A stretch of DNA of 64,000 nucleotides from JAVVHH01 sp965199585 (lineage in GTDB: Bacteria > Pseudomonadota > Alphaproteobacteria > Acetobacterales > Acetobacteraceae), in NCBI GenBank assembly GCA_965199585.1, contig CBDASI010000002.1, positions 2,046,001 to 2,110,000 of the forward strand, given 5' to 3'. Positions 18,321 to 27,895 of this stretch are shown here, one piece after another; the stretch's first letter is position 1; each line of letters opens with the position of its first letter. The notes under the pieces are model-generated. The model did no database searches. It saw only the letters and a program-made list of their open reading frames with translations, and was not told the origin of the DNA. A program made the position numbers and the translations under genes.

Positions 18321-20741
18321 TCATCGTCCCTGGCCTGAAACGGTGGCGGCTGCCACCGGGTTTTCCGGCCAGTCGTGTCGCGGATAACGGCCGCGCATGT
18401 CGCGCCGCGCATCGGCCCAGGCGCCCTGCCAGAAGCCGGCGAGATCGCCGGTGATGGCGATCGGCCGGCCGGCCGGCGAGAGCAGCGCGAGCCGGAGCGG
18501 CACCCGTCCGTTCGCCAGAAGCGGCGTGTTCGCCAGGCCATAGAAGGCCTGCGCCCGCGCCGACGCGACCGGCACGGGCTGCAGGTAGTCGACCGCCGCC
18601 CGCGACTGGGTCAAGGCTAGGTGGGTCGGCAACCCCTGCTCGATCGCTCGCGCGTGACTCCAGCCGAGCCGTTCGTTGAGCAGCCGCGTCAGATCCAGGC
18701 CGGCCACCGCGGACAGGCGGGCGATGCCCTGTAGCTGCGGCTCGAGCCAGTCGGCGGCGTCGGCGGCCAGGGCGGCGTCGGACAGGTCGGGCGTGTCCGG
18801 GTCGAGCGTGCGCCACAGCGCGGCGCGCGCTTGCAACTGCCGGGCGGCGTCGGTCCACGGCAGCTTGGCGAGGTCGGCGGCGATCACGCCCGTCAGCACG
18901 CGGGCGGCTTCGGCCGGGTCGGCGGCAGCGGTGCGGTCCTCCAGCACCAGCGATCCGAGGCGGCGGCGGCGGCGCGACAGGACCGCACCGGTTGCCGCGT
19001 CGAAGCCGCTTTCGACCGTCTCGGTACAGCGGGCGGCGATGGCCACGATGTCGAGCGGCGCAGCCAGACGTATGCGCGCGGAGGCCTTAAGGTCCAGGCT
19101 GGCGACGACGAGCAGCGGCGCGCTGGCGAGCTTGTCGGCCGCCGGCAGCTTGGCGCCCCCGCCGCCGGACAGGCGGAAGGAGCCGATCTCGCTGCGCCGT
19201 TGCGCGATCCGGTCGGGGAAGGCGGCGGCCAGCAGCGGGCCGGGATCGCCATCCGCCGCGTCCGGTACGCGGAGGCGCTTGCGGTACTGCGCCGCCTGGC
19301 GGCGGATGCGGCTGGCGGCGTTGCGGTCGATGTCGGCGCTGCCCGTCACCAGCCCGTCCAGCCGCAGCCGGATATCGACCGGCGGTTCGCGGCCACGCAT
19401 CGGGTCGCGCTCTTCCAGCAGCGCCGCGAGCTCGGCCGCCAGCGCCTGCTGCGCCGGGCCGTCGGCGGTCAGCATCATCGCCGCCAGGCGCGGGTGCGAC
19501 CCGAGCGAGGCCATGCGGCGCCCCAGCGTGGTGATGCGTCCGTCATCCAGCGCGCCCAACTCGGTCAGCAGGCTCGCGCCGGCGGCGAGCGCTCCGGCCG
19601 GCGGCGGATCGGGGAAAGACAGATCGGTCGGCGCCGTGCCCCAGGCAGCGCAATCCAGCACCAGGCCGGACAGCTCCGCCTCGAGGATTTGCGGCCGGTC
19701 GAATGGCGCCATGCCGCGATGCGCCGCTGTGGTCCATAGTCGGACCGCCGCGCCCGGCGCCTCGCGGCCGGCGCGGCCGGTGCGCTGGTCGGCGGCGGCT
19801 CGGCTGATCCGCACCGTCGCCAGCCGGGTCAGCCCGGTCGCCGCGTCCATCCGCGGGATCCGCCGCCAGCCGCCGTCGACGACGATCCGCACGCCCGGCA
19901 CCGTCAGCGACGTCTCCGCGATGCTGGTCGCCAGCACGACCCGGCGGCCCTCGGCCGGCCGCAGCGCCCGGTCCTGCTCGGCCGGCGGCAACTCGCCGTG
20001 CAGCGGAAGCACCAGCGCGCCGCAGCCGGCGAGCAACGCCTCGGTGCGGCGGATCTCGCCCATGCCGGGCAGGAAGGCGAGCAGGTCGCCCTCGTGCTCA
20101 GCCAGCGCCACCCGGATCGCGCGCGCCATCGCGTCCGGCAGGTCGCGCGGGTCCATCACGTCGCGGGCGGCGTGGCTTACCGAGACGGGGAACATGCGGC
20201 CGGCGCTCTCGATCACCGGACCGTTCATCAACGTCGAGAGCCGGGTGCCGTCCAACGTCGCCGACATGGCGAGCAGCCGCAGCTCCGGGCGCAGCACCTT
20301 CTGCAGATCCAGGCACAGCGCCATGGCCAGATCGCCCTCGAGCGCCCGCTCGTGCACCTCGTCGAGCACCACCCCGGCCACGCCCTCGAGCGTCGGGTCG
20401 GACTGCAGGCGGCGGACGAGCAGCCCCTCGGTCACCACCTCGATGCGCGTCGCGGGCGAGACGGCGCTCTCCAGCCGCGTGCGGAACCCGGCGGTCTCGC
20501 CGACGGCCTCGCCGAGCAGCTGCGCCATCCGCGTCGCCGCGGCGCGGGCGGCCAGCCGCCGCGGCTCAAGCATCACGATGCGGCCGTCGCCACGCCAGGG
20601 CGCGTCCAGCAAGGCGAGCGGCACCGTCGTCGTCTTACCGGCGCCGGGCGGCGCGACGAGGACAGCGTTCGACCCCGCCTGCAAGGCGTCGAGCAGGCGG
20701 GGCAGGGCATCGCGGACGGGGAGGTCGGGGAACGTCGGCAT
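18321..20741 (-). CDS. hrpB: ATP-dependent helicase HrpB
   Basis: The product is an 806-residue DEAH/RHA-type helicase. Walker A is APPGAGKTT (30-38), the DEVH box is at 127-130 and motif III is SATLD. The C-terminal half carries the HrpB-specific region (FLPGMGEI, TSIAETSLTVPGVRIVVD, RTGRAGR). The biological role of HrpB is poorly known; it is thought to act on RNA. The ATG at 20741 is preferred because it matches the family N-terminus and leaves the dsbD-like start free. It is 35 bp upstream of the protease gene on the same strand. Confidence 0.92.
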   Translation of the reverse strand: MPTFPDLPVRDALPRLLDALQAGSNAVLVAPPGAGKTTTVPLALLDAPWRGDGRIVMLEPRRLAARAAATRMAQLLGEAVGETAGFRTRLESAVSPATRIEVVTEGLLVRRLQSDPTLEGVAGVVLDEVHERALEGDLAMALCLDLQKVLRPELRLLAMSATLDGTRLSTLMNGPVIESAGRMFPVSVSHAARDVMDPRDLPDAMARAIRVALAEHEGDLLAFLPGMGEIRRTEALLAGCGALVLPLHGELPPAEQDRALRPAEGRRVVLATSIAETSLTVPGVRIVVDGGWRRIPRMDAATGLTRLATVRISRAAADQRTGRAGREAPGAAVRLWTTAAHRGMAPFDRPQILEAELSGLVLDCAAWGTAPTDLSFPDPPPAGALAAGASLLTELGALDDGRITTLGRRMASLGSHPRLAAMMLTADGPAQQALAAELAALLEERDPMRGREPPVDIRLRLDGLVTGSADIDRNAASRIRRQAAQYRKRLRVPDAADGDPGPLLAAAFPDRIAQRRSEIGSFRLSGGGGAKLPAADKLASAPLLVVASLDLKASARIRLAAPLDIVAIAARCTETVESGFDAATGAVLSRRRRRLGSLVLEDRTAAADPAEAARVLTGVIAADLAKLPWTDAARQLQARAALWRTLDPDTPDLSDAALAADAADWLEPQLQGIARLSAVAGLDLTRLLNERLGWSHARAIEQGLPTHLALTQSRAAVDYLQPVPVASARAQAFYGLANTPLLANGRVPLRLALLSPAGRPIAITGDLAGFWQGAWADARRDMRGRYPRHDWPENPVAAATVSGQGR

Positions 20742-20769
20742 TTTGATATGACGGTGTATATAGAGCGGG

Positions 20770-22782
20770 ATGAGATTTGCCCTGCCTCTTCTCCTGCTGT
20801 TCGCGACGGCGCCGTCATTTGCGGCCGAAAGTCCGCCGGTCCGATCGTCCCGCGTGACGGCGACGCTGGTGTCGGACACCGACGCGGTGGCGGCTGGCAC
20901 CCCGATGCACTTCGCGTTGCGCCTGCAGATGGCGCCGGGGTGGCATACCTACGCGCGCAATCCGGGCGATGCCGGCCTGCCGACGGAGCTGACGCTCGAC
21001 ATGCCGGCGGGCCCGATCGCCTGGCCGGTACCGCAGCGCCTGCAGGAAGGGCCGCTGCTCAGCTACGGCTATACCGGCTCGGTGCTGCTGCCGGTGAGCG
21101 TGACGCCGGGGTCCGACGGGCTGCACGTCAAGGCGGACGCGACCTGGTTGGCCTGCCAGAAAATCTGCGTCCCCGAAGAGGGGCATTTCAGCCTCGACCT
21201 GCCAGCCGGGACGCCGGCGCCCTCGGCCGAGGCGCCCCTGTTTGCCGCCGCCGCGCTGCGGACGCCGCGCCCCTCGCCATTTCCGGCGCATATCGCCGCC
21301 GATGGCACGCTGTCGCTGACCGGGCCGGAGCTCTCGCCCGACACGGTCAAAGAGGCGTGGTTCATTCCCGACACCGAGGGCGCCAGCGCGTCCCAGCGGG
21401 TCGAGATCGCGGACGGCGCGGTTCTTATCCACCTTGAAGCCCCCAAGAAGGCGCCCGCCTCGCTGACCGGCATGGTCGTGCTGAAGGACCGGCAGGGCGG
21501 TGAGAGCATCCTGGCAGTGCAAGCCACGCCGGGGTTGCCGCCGGTGGTCGATGCTGGCGCGTTGCCGCTGGCCGAGGCGCTGCTGTTCGCGGTGCTCGGC
21601 GGCTTCATCCTGAACCTGATGCCGTGCGTGTTCCCGATCCTGGCGATGAAGGCGATGGGGCTGGCGCGGCTGTCGGGCGGCGAGCGCCGGGTCGTGCGAT
21701 GGCATGCGGCGTCGTACACGGCGGGCGCGGTCTCCGCGTTCGCCGCCCTGGGAGGGACGTTGCTGGCGCTGCGTGGGGCCGGTGAGACCGTGGGGTGGGG
21801 CTTTCAGTTCCAATCACCGCTCGGCGTCACGCTGATGGCTTGGGTGCTGTTCCTGGTCGGGCTGAACCTATCCGGGGTATTCGCGATCGGTGGGCGTTTG
21901 GCCGGCGTGGGGCATGGGTTCACGCAGGGCGGCGGACATGTCGGCAGCTTCGGAACCGGAGTGCTGGCGGTGCTGGTCGCCACGCCGTGCACGGCGCCGT
22001 TCATGGGTGCCGCCATCGCGGCGGCATTCGCCGCGCCGGCGCCGCTGACGATGCTGGTGTTCGTGGCGATGGGCTTCGGGCTCGCCGCGCCATACGCCCT
22101 GCTCGGGATCGCGCCGGGCCTGGCACGGCTGTTGCCGCGGCCCGGCGCCTGGATGGACGCGCTGCGCGGCGCGCTCGCGTTTCCGATGTACGCCGCGTTC
22201 GTGTGGCTGCTCTGGGTGGTCAGTCTGGAGGCCGGGGAGGCGGGGGTGCTGACGGTCTCCGCCGGGGCGCTATTGATCGCGCTCGGGGCGTGGGCGCTCG
22301 GGCTGGCGCAACGGTCGGGTGGGCGGCTGCGCGGCTTCGGGCGATCCGTCGCGGTCGCTGCTGGCGTCGGCGCGGTCGTCGTCCTGCTCCGGCTCGATGC
22401 CGGCGCGGCGCCGGCGATCGGAACCGTGAGCGCGGAAACCGTCGAACATTATACGCCGGAGCGCCTGGCCGAGCTGCGCGCCGCGGGACGGCCGGTGTTC
22501 GTCAACATGACGGCGGCCTGGTGCGTGACCTGCCTGGTCAACGAGCGCGTCGCCCTCAGCCCGTCGGCGGTGCGGGCGGCATTTACCGAGCATCGCGTGG
22601 CATACCTCAAGGGCGACTGGACCGGCGGTGACCCGGCCATCACCAGCTTCCTTCGCGAGCACGCCCGTGACGGCGTGCCGCTCTACGTGCTGTTTCCGGG
22701 TGGGGACGCCAAGCCGACTGTCCTGCCGCAGATACTGACCGAAGCCACCATGCTATCGGAACTCGGCAAGCTCGGGAGCTAG
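20770..22782 (+). CDS. DsbD/ScsB-family protein-disulfide reductase
   Basis: The 670-residue product has a signal peptide and a periplasmic N-terminal domain with a Cys pair in WLACQKICVPEEG (near 129/133). The DsbD membrane domain carries its two redox Cys in LMPCVFP (near 286) and VATPCTAPF (near 407). A C-terminal thioredoxin-like domain has CVTC (near 584-587). Electrons would flow from cytoplasmic thioredoxin to periplasmic partners such as disulfide isomerases or cytochrome-c thiol carriers. The N-terminal domain is closer to ScsB than to E. coli DsbD. It starts only 28 bp from hrpB. Confidence 0.9.
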   Translation: MRFALPLLLLFATAPSFAAESPPVRSSRVTATLVSDTDAVAAGTPMHFALRLQMAPGWHTYARNPGDAGLPTELTLDMPAGPIAWPVPQRLQEGPLLSYGYTGSVLLPVSVTPGSDGLHVKADATWLACQKICVPEEGHFSLDLPAGTPAPSAEAPLFAAAALRTPRPSPFPAHIAADGTLSLTGPELSPDTVKEAWFIPDTEGASASQRVEIADGAVLIHLEAPKKAPASLTGMVVLKDRQGGESILAVQATPGLPPVVDAGALPLAEALLFAVLGGFILNLMPCVFPILAMKAMGLARLSGGERRVVRWHAASYTAGAVSAFAALGGTLLALRGAGETVGWGFQFQSPLGVTLMAWVLFLVGLNLSGVFAIGGRLAGVGHGFTQGGGHVGSFGTGVLAVLVATPCTAPFMGAAIAAAFAAPAPLTMLVFVAMGFGLAAPYALLGIAPGLARLLPRPGAWMDALRGALAFPMYAAFVWLLWVVSLEAGEAGVLTVSAGALLIALGAWALGLAQRSGGRLRGFGRSVAVAAGVGAVVVLLRLDAGAAPAIGTVSAETVEHYTPERLAELRAAGRPVFVNMTAAWCVTCLVNERVALSPSAVRAAFTEHRVAYLKGDWTGGDPAITSFLREHARDGVPLYVLFPGGDAKPTVLPQILTEATMLSELGKLGS

Positions 22783-23522
22783 CGGAAGCCGATCTCCACA
22801 CTGCCGGCACTGCCGGCCTCGAACCAGAGGCGCCAGGCCGATGCGATGCGTTGGCGCTCGGCCTGTGGCAACGGCGGGCGGCCTGGGCTGTCGTCGCGGC
22901 CGAAGCCAAATACCCGGACCGCGGCGCCGCCGAGCGAGGCCGTCACGTCCTCGGCCTTGAGCCGCTGGACGATGACCGCGGCGGGAAGCCGCTTCAACTC
23001 ACGCTCCGGCAACAGGGTGGAATTCTCGATCAGGTCGGAGAACACATACAGCGTCTGGAGCTTTTGGGCTCCCGCCGCATAGGGGCGGACCGCGTCGGCG
23101 ACGGTGCGGAACAGGTCGGAGAACTTCGTCTCCTCCGGCTTGCCGAGTAACCCGGCCAGCGTCGTCGCCAGCTCGCGGGTGAAGCCCAGCGCGTCGGCAC
23201 GCGCCACCACGGGACGGCACGACGCGAACAGATCGGTCAGGAAGCCGCCTTCCGGGCAGGCCGGCTTGCAGCGATCGAACAGCTTGCGGCTCTCGGTGTA
23301 GGCGCCGGTCATCGTGTAGAGCACCAGCCGGTCGCCCGCTCCGAGCCCAGCGATCATGCCGTCCAGCGCCTGCAGGAACACCGTCTTGTCGGTGGCGTCG
23401 AACGCCGTCGTGCGGTCCACCATCAGCACGGCCGTGCCATGCCCATAGCCGCAGTAATCCGTCGCCGCCCGTGCCGAGCCGGCGGTGACCAGCAGTGCGG
23501 CCGCAACGGCCAGGAGTTTCAC
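22779..23522 (-). CDS. Exported vWA-like protein of unknown function
   Basis: The 247-residue product has a signal peptide cut near residue 19. The mature part looks like a von Willebrand A-type fold: a hydrophobic strand VLMVDRTTAFD with a degenerate metal site (Asp36-x-Thr38), then GDRLVLYTMTG and later LYVFSDLIENS. Four Cys (one near 24 and three in the 80-102 region) could form disulfides. The GTG start overlaps the stop of the upstream membrane-protein gene (GTGA), so the two are coupled. It converges on the dsbD-like gene with a 4-bp overlap. I recognise no named family; the fold call is from pattern only. Confidence 0.6.
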   Translation of the reverse strand: MKLLAVAAALLVTAGSARAATDYCGYGHGTAVLMVDRTTAFDATDKTVFLQALDGMIAGLGAGDRLVLYTMTGAYTESRKLFDRCKPACPEGGFLTDLFASCRPVVARADALGFTRELATTLAGLLGKPEETKFSDLFRTVADAVRPYAAGAQKLQTLYVFSDLIENSTLLPERELKRLPAAVIVQRLKAEDVTASLGGAAVRVFGFGRDDSPGRPPLPQAERQRIASAWRLWFEAGSAGSVEIGFR

Positions 23523-24811
23523 TCGGCCTCGCCGATCCGGTGGCGGATCTCGGCCTCCGGCGTCGCGCGCACCGCGTCCAGCGACCCGGTGACGTCGCCC
23601 TTGATCTCTCCAATCGCGCCTTCGAGGAACGCCATCGACCGGTTACGCACCGTATTGGCCATGCGCGCGAGGGTCTCTTTCTGGAACGGTTCGACTTGGC
23701 CGACCTCGGCGGCCAGCGCGTCGTGCTTGGCCTCCGTCTCGCGCAGCAATTGGTCCAGCGAGGCGAGCTGCTCGTCGAAAATACGGCTCTTGGCGCCAGA
23801 CACTCTGTCGTAGCGGCCGCGCAGCCGGGTCATGCGGCGGCGGGAGCGCTCCTGCTGACGCCAGGCGGCCTCGTAATCCGGATGCGGATCGTGGCGCAGG
23901 AACGCGGCCGTGGCACCAAACACGAAGATGACGACGTTGAGCACGAGCAGCGTCCAACCGGCCGTGCCCAGCTGTTCGTTGGCGACCTTGGCGATGGTCT
24001 GTGCCGCGCCGCCGCCGGTGAGCCCCTGCACCATGGCCGACAGCGAACTGCCCTGTTCGCTCTCCAGCAGCCGCACGTAGAGCTGCCGCATGCCGGCGAG
24101 CAGATACATCAGCACGCCGGTCAGCCCGACGAACAGCGCGATGCCGACGCCGCGTTTGACCTGCAGGGAAAGGCGTGCAGGCTGATCCATTCGCCGCACC
24201 AGTGTGCCGACCATGTGCGCGAAGAACACCAACACCGTGCCGACGACGAAGGCCAGCGCGAGCGACACCGCCGGCTGCTCCTGGAAGAACAGCTCAAAGG
24301 CGAGGCGGTTGACCGGCACCTCCACCAGCGCCAGCAATAGCATCACCGGCAGGTAGAAGCCGACCAGGCTGCGGCGCAACGGGCGGCCGTTGACCTCGGC
24401 GCGCACAGCTCGATGCGCTTTCTCCGCCTCCTCGCCCGCAAGCCCGGCGCGCACGTATTTGGCCGATTGCGGACCCTGCGCCATGTCGATGCCGTGCAAC
24501 ACGCGCTGACGCTGCTCGCGCAGATCGGTCATGCGCTGGGCGATGTGATCGTCGCGTTCGCGGGAGAGGTCATCCACCTGGCGCCGGAGATCGCGCGCAT
24601 GGGTCGCCATGTCGCTCTTCAATGCGAGAGCGGCGGCCTTGGCGCGGCCGAGCAGCCCGTCTTCGAAATCGGCATGCCGCCGGGCCAGCAGCGCAGTGTC
24701 ACCGGTCGCGGCCCGCTGACCCGCCGCCCGGGCCGCCCGGATCTCCGCCTCCCGCGACTCGAGCCACGGGCCGACCGTCCGGTTAGCGATCTGTTTGAGG
24801 CTCTGGTCCAT
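23519..24811 (-). CDS. Four-helix membrane protein with cytoplasmic coiled coils, unknown function
   Basis: About 430 residues. Residues 1-140 are charged and helical with heptad character (DDLSRERDDHIAQRMTDLRE). Four membrane helices follow at roughly 150-175, 185-205, 222-240 and 285-305, with a Gly/Ala-rich loop between helices 3 and 4. The C-terminal region 310-430 is again coiled-coil-like and charged. The ATG at 24811 lies inside the rbfA 3' end (29-bp overlap); an ATG at 24835 is also possible. It is coupled to the vWA-like gene downstream and may be co-transcribed with the rimP-rbfA operon. No family is recognised. Confidence 0.65.
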   Translation of the reverse strand: MDQSLKQIANRTVGPWLESREAEIRAARAAGQRAATGDTALLARRHADFEDGLLGRAKAAALALKSDMATHARDLRRQVDDLSRERDDHIAQRMTDLREQRQRVLHGIDMAQGPQSAKYVRAGLAGEEAEKAHRAVRAEVNGRPLRRSLVGFYLPVMLLLALVEVPVNRLAFELFFQEQPAVSLALAFVVGTVLVFFAHMVGTLVRRMDQPARLSLQVKRGVGIALFVGLTGVLMYLLAGMRQLYVRLLESEQGSSLSAMVQGLTGGGAAQTIAKVANEQLGTAGWTLLVLNVVIFVFGATAAFLRHDPHPDYEAAWRQQERSRRRMTRLRGRYDRVSGAKSRIFDEQLASLDQLLRETEAKHDALAAEVGQVEPFQKETLARMANTVRNRSMAFLEGAIGEIKGDVTGSLDAVRATPEAEIRHRIGEAE

Positions 24812-25205
24812 CGGGCTCGTCGGCTGCCAGGTCACGGGCGACGTCGGGCCGGTTCAGCAGCGTGCCGATGTGCATCGCGTATTCGAGCGCGGTGTCGGCC
24901 TGGAACGACAGCGTCGGCGCGATCCGCAGCCGCATCTCGTGGGCGACTTGCCCGCGCAAGTAAGGTGCTGCCCGCTTCAACGCCGGCAGCAGCACGTCAA
25001 CATCGGAGCGGCCCAGCCGCGCCACAAACGCCGTCGCCGCCTTCAGGTCGGGGCTGACCCGGACCTCGGTGACGGTGATCGTCTCGCCCGCGAGGTCCGG
25101 GTCCCGGATGTCACGACGGGTGAACACGGCGGACAGCACGTGGCGGACCTCCTCCGCCACGCGCAGCTGCCGCTGGCTTGGTGCCTTGGACGGTTGGCGG
25201 CTCAC
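24783..25205 (-). CDS. rbfA: Ribosome-binding factor A
   Basis: RbfA is a KH-fold factor needed for maturation of the 30S subunit and processing of the 16S rRNA 5' end. The 140-residue product has the family elements RQLRVAEEVRHVLS, ITVTEVRVSPDLKAATAFV and the LRIAPTLSFQAD strand. The GTG at 25205, which overlaps the infB TGA (GTGA), is chosen over an ATG 27 bp upstream because coupling to infB is usual and the extra codons are not conserved-looking. It is the last recognised gene of the rimP-nusA-infB operon. Confidence 0.92.
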   Translation of the reverse strand: MSRQPSKAPSQRQLRVAEEVRHVLSAVFTRRDIRDPDLAGETITVTEVRVSPDLKAATAFVARLGRSDVDVLLPALKRAAPYLRGQVAHEMRLRIAPTLSFQADTALEYAMHIGTLLNRPDVARDLAADEPDGPEPQTDR

Positions 25206-27895
25206 CCGGGAACCATCTCCACTTCGAAGCACTCGACCACGTCGCCTTCCTTAAGGTCGTTGTAGCCGGCGAAGCTCAGGCCGCACTCGTAACCGCGCGC
25301 CACTTCACGGACGTCGTCCTTAAACCGCTTGAGCTGGCTGAGCTGCCCGTTGTGGATGACCACGCCGTCCCGCAGCAACCGAACGCCGGCGCCACGCTTG
25401 ACCAGGCCCTCGGTGATGTAACAGCCCGCGACCTTGCCGGTCTTGGTGATGTCGAACACCTTGCGAACCTCGGCATAGCCCAGGAAGTTCTCGCGAGCCT
25501 TGGGCGCGACCTTGCCCTTGACCATCGCCGTCACGTCGTCGGCCACGTCGTAGATGATCGAGTAGTAGCGGATGTCGACGCCGTCCCGTGACGCCATCTC
25601 GCGCGCCTGCGACGTGGCACGCACGTTGAATGCGATGATGACGCCGCTGCTGGCCTTGGCCAGCTGCACGTCGCTCTCGGTGATCTGACCGACCGCCGAC
25701 AGCAGCACGCGGACGTTGACCTCCTCGTGGGACAGCTTCTGCACTGCCCCGGTGAGCGCCTCGGAGCTGCCCTGCACGTCGGACTTGATGACGAGCGCGA
25801 CTTCCTTGAGCTCGCCCGCAACCGCGCGGGCCAGCATCTCCTCCAACGTGCCGCGGGCGGCCGTCGCCCCGGCCGCGTTGCGCTGCCGGATCTTGCTCTG
25901 ACGGAACTCGCTGATCTCGCGCGCCCGGCTCTCGTTCTCGACGGCGACAAAAGGCTCGCCCGCGGTCGGAACGCTCGATAGGCCCAGGATCTCGACCGGC
26001 GTGGACGGACCGGCCGTCTTCACCGGCTTGCCCTTGTCGTCCAGCATCGCGCGAATCTTGCCCCACTCGGCACCCGCGACCACGATCTCGCCCTGCCGCA
26101 GGGTGCCTTTCTGCACCAGCATCGTTGCCACCGGGCCACGACCGCGGTCTAGCCGGCTTTCGATGACGGCGCCCTCGGCGGCACGGTCCGGATTGGCGCG
26201 CAGCTCGAGGATCTCGCTCTGCAGCATGATCGCCTCCTCGAGCTTATCGAGGCCGGTCCGCTTGGTGGCGGAAACCTCCACGTCCTGCGTGTCGCCACCG
26301 AGTTCCTCGACCACGACCTCGTGGCTGAGCAGTTCCTGGCGCACGCGGGTCGGATTTGCGCCGACCTTATCGCTCTTGTTAATCGCCACGATGATCGGCG
26401 CGTCGGCCGCCTTCGCATGGCGAATAGCCTCGATCGTCTGCGGCATGACGCCGTCATCGGCCGCGACCACCAGCACCACGATGTCGGTCACCGAGGCGCC
26501 ACGGCTGCGCATGGCGGTGAACGCCTCGTGACCCGGCGTGTCGATAAAGGTGATCTTGTTGCCGGCCTTGGTCGACACCGTGTAGGCGCCGATGTGCTGC
26601 GTGATGCCGCCGGCCTCGCCGCCCGCCACGTCGGTGGCGCGGAGTGCGTCGAGCAGGCTCGTCTTACCGTGGTCGACATGACCCATGATGGTGACCACCG
26701 GGGGGCGCGGCATCAGCTCGACGTCGACATCCTCCTCACCGTCGATACCGATCTCGACGTCGGAATCCGCCACGCGCCGCACGCGGTGACCGAATTCCTG
26801 CACCACGAGCTCGGCCGTATCGGCGTCGATGAACGCGGCCGGGTTGGTCATCACGCCCATGCGCATGAGAGCCTTGATCACGTCGGGCATGCGGGCCGCC
26901 ATACGGGCGGCGAGATCCTGCACGGTCAGCGTCTCGGGCAGCACGACGTCGCGGACGACCTTGACCTGGTCGCTCCGCAGCGCCTCGAGTTCGGCCTGGC
27001 GACGCTCGCGTTCGCGTTGACGACGTACGGAGGCGAGGCTGCGCGACTTGTCGTCGTCGCCCTCGATCGCGGCCATGACGTCGACGCGACCGGAGCTGCG
27101 GCGGCGGTCGTCACCGACCTTCTTTGGGGCGACCACGCCGGGCTTGCGGCCAGGCAGCACGGCGCCGGGACGACGACGATCGTCCTCTTCGCCGGGGCGG
27201 CCGGTGCCGGTTTTGAGGCGTAGCGTTTCGCCGGGCGTGGCCGGGCGGGCCGGGGTCGCCGGCGCACCCGGGCGGGGCGGCGCGACACGCGGCGCGGTCG
27301 CCGCAGCTTGCGTGGCGGCCGGCTGTGCCGATGGTGCGGCCGGCGTCGCGGCAACGGGCGCGGCAGCGGCGGCGATTTCCTCGCGAGCCTGTTGCGCGGC
27401 CTCGGCGGCCTCGCGCTTGGCTTCCTCGGCAGCGCGCTTGCTCTCTTCCTCGGCCGCTTTTGCGGCTTCGGCCTCGCGGCGCCGGGCTTCCTCGGCGGCC
27501 GATAGGATGGAGATCTTCTCCTGCTCGCGGCGCTCCTGCTCGCGGCGTGCGGCGTCGCGCTGCTGCTCTTGCAGCACGCGGGCGCGGACGGCCAGCTCGG
27601 TCGCGGTAAGCGCGCGCCCACCCGGGCGTGGCCCGGCGGCCGGAGCCCGCACGACGGGCGTCACGATCGTCGGCCCAGTGGACGACGGCGGCGGCGCGAC
27701 CACCGGGGGCGGCGGCGGCGGCGGCGTGGCGGTCGTCCGCTTCTTGCGGACCTCGACCTGGACCACCTTGGAGCGGCCATGGCTGAAGCTTTGCCGGACC
27801 GACCCGGCGTCGACGGTACGGCCTACATCGGATCGGGTGGCCGGGCGTAGGGACAGCCGGCCCTTGCCGGCGTCAGTGTCGTTGGTGTCGCTCAT
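25202..27895 (-). CDS. infB: Translation initiation factor IF-2
   Basis: IF-2 is the GTPase that brings initiator tRNA to the 30S subunit and promotes subunit joining. In 897 residues there is a long variable N-terminus with Pro- and Ala/Glu/Arg-rich coiled-coil stretches (about 50-210), the IF2_N domain near 315-365, and the G domain with GHVDHGKTS (near 402), DTPGHEAF and NKSD. C-terminal domains close with GYECGLSFAGYNDLKEGD. The start overlaps the YlxR-L7Ae gene stop (ATGA). Confidence 0.97.
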   Translation of the reverse strand: MSDTNDTDAGKGRLSLRPATRSDVGRTVDAGSVRQSFSHGRSKVVQVEVRKKRTTATPPPPPPPVVAPPPSSTGPTIVTPVVRAPAAGPRPGGRALTATELAVRARVLQEQQRDAARREQERREQEKISILSAAEEARRREAEAAKAAEEESKRAAEEAKREAAEAAQQAREEIAAAAAPVAATPAAPSAQPAATQAAATAPRVAPPRPGAPATPARPATPGETLRLKTGTGRPGEEDDRRRPGAVLPGRKPGVVAPKKVGDDRRRSSGRVDVMAAIEGDDDKSRSLASVRRQRERERRQAELEALRSDQVKVVRDVVLPETLTVQDLAARMAARMPDVIKALMRMGVMTNPAAFIDADTAELVVQEFGHRVRRVADSDVEIGIDGEEDVDVELMPRPPVVTIMGHVDHGKTSLLDALRATDVAGGEAGGITQHIGAYTVSTKAGNKITFIDTPGHEAFTAMRSRGASVTDIVVLVVAADDGVMPQTIEAIRHAKAADAPIIVAINKSDKVGANPTRVRQELLSHEVVVEELGGDTQDVEVSATKRTGLDKLEEAIMLQSEILELRANPDRAAEGAVIESRLDRGRGPVATMLVQKGTLRQGEIVVAGAEWGKIRAMLDDKGKPVKTAGPSTPVEILGLSSVPTAGEPFVAVENESRAREISEFRQSKIRQRNAAGATAARGTLEEMLARAVAGELKEVALVIKSDVQGSSEALTGAVQKLSHEEVNVRVLLSAVGQITESDVQLAKASSGVIIAFNVRATSQAREMASRDGVDIRYYSIIYDVADDVTAMVKGKVAPKARENFLGYAEVRKVFDITKTGKVAGCYITEGLVKRGAGVRLLRDGVVIHNGQLSQLKRFKDDVREVARGYECGLSFAGYNDLKEGDVVECFEVEMVPG

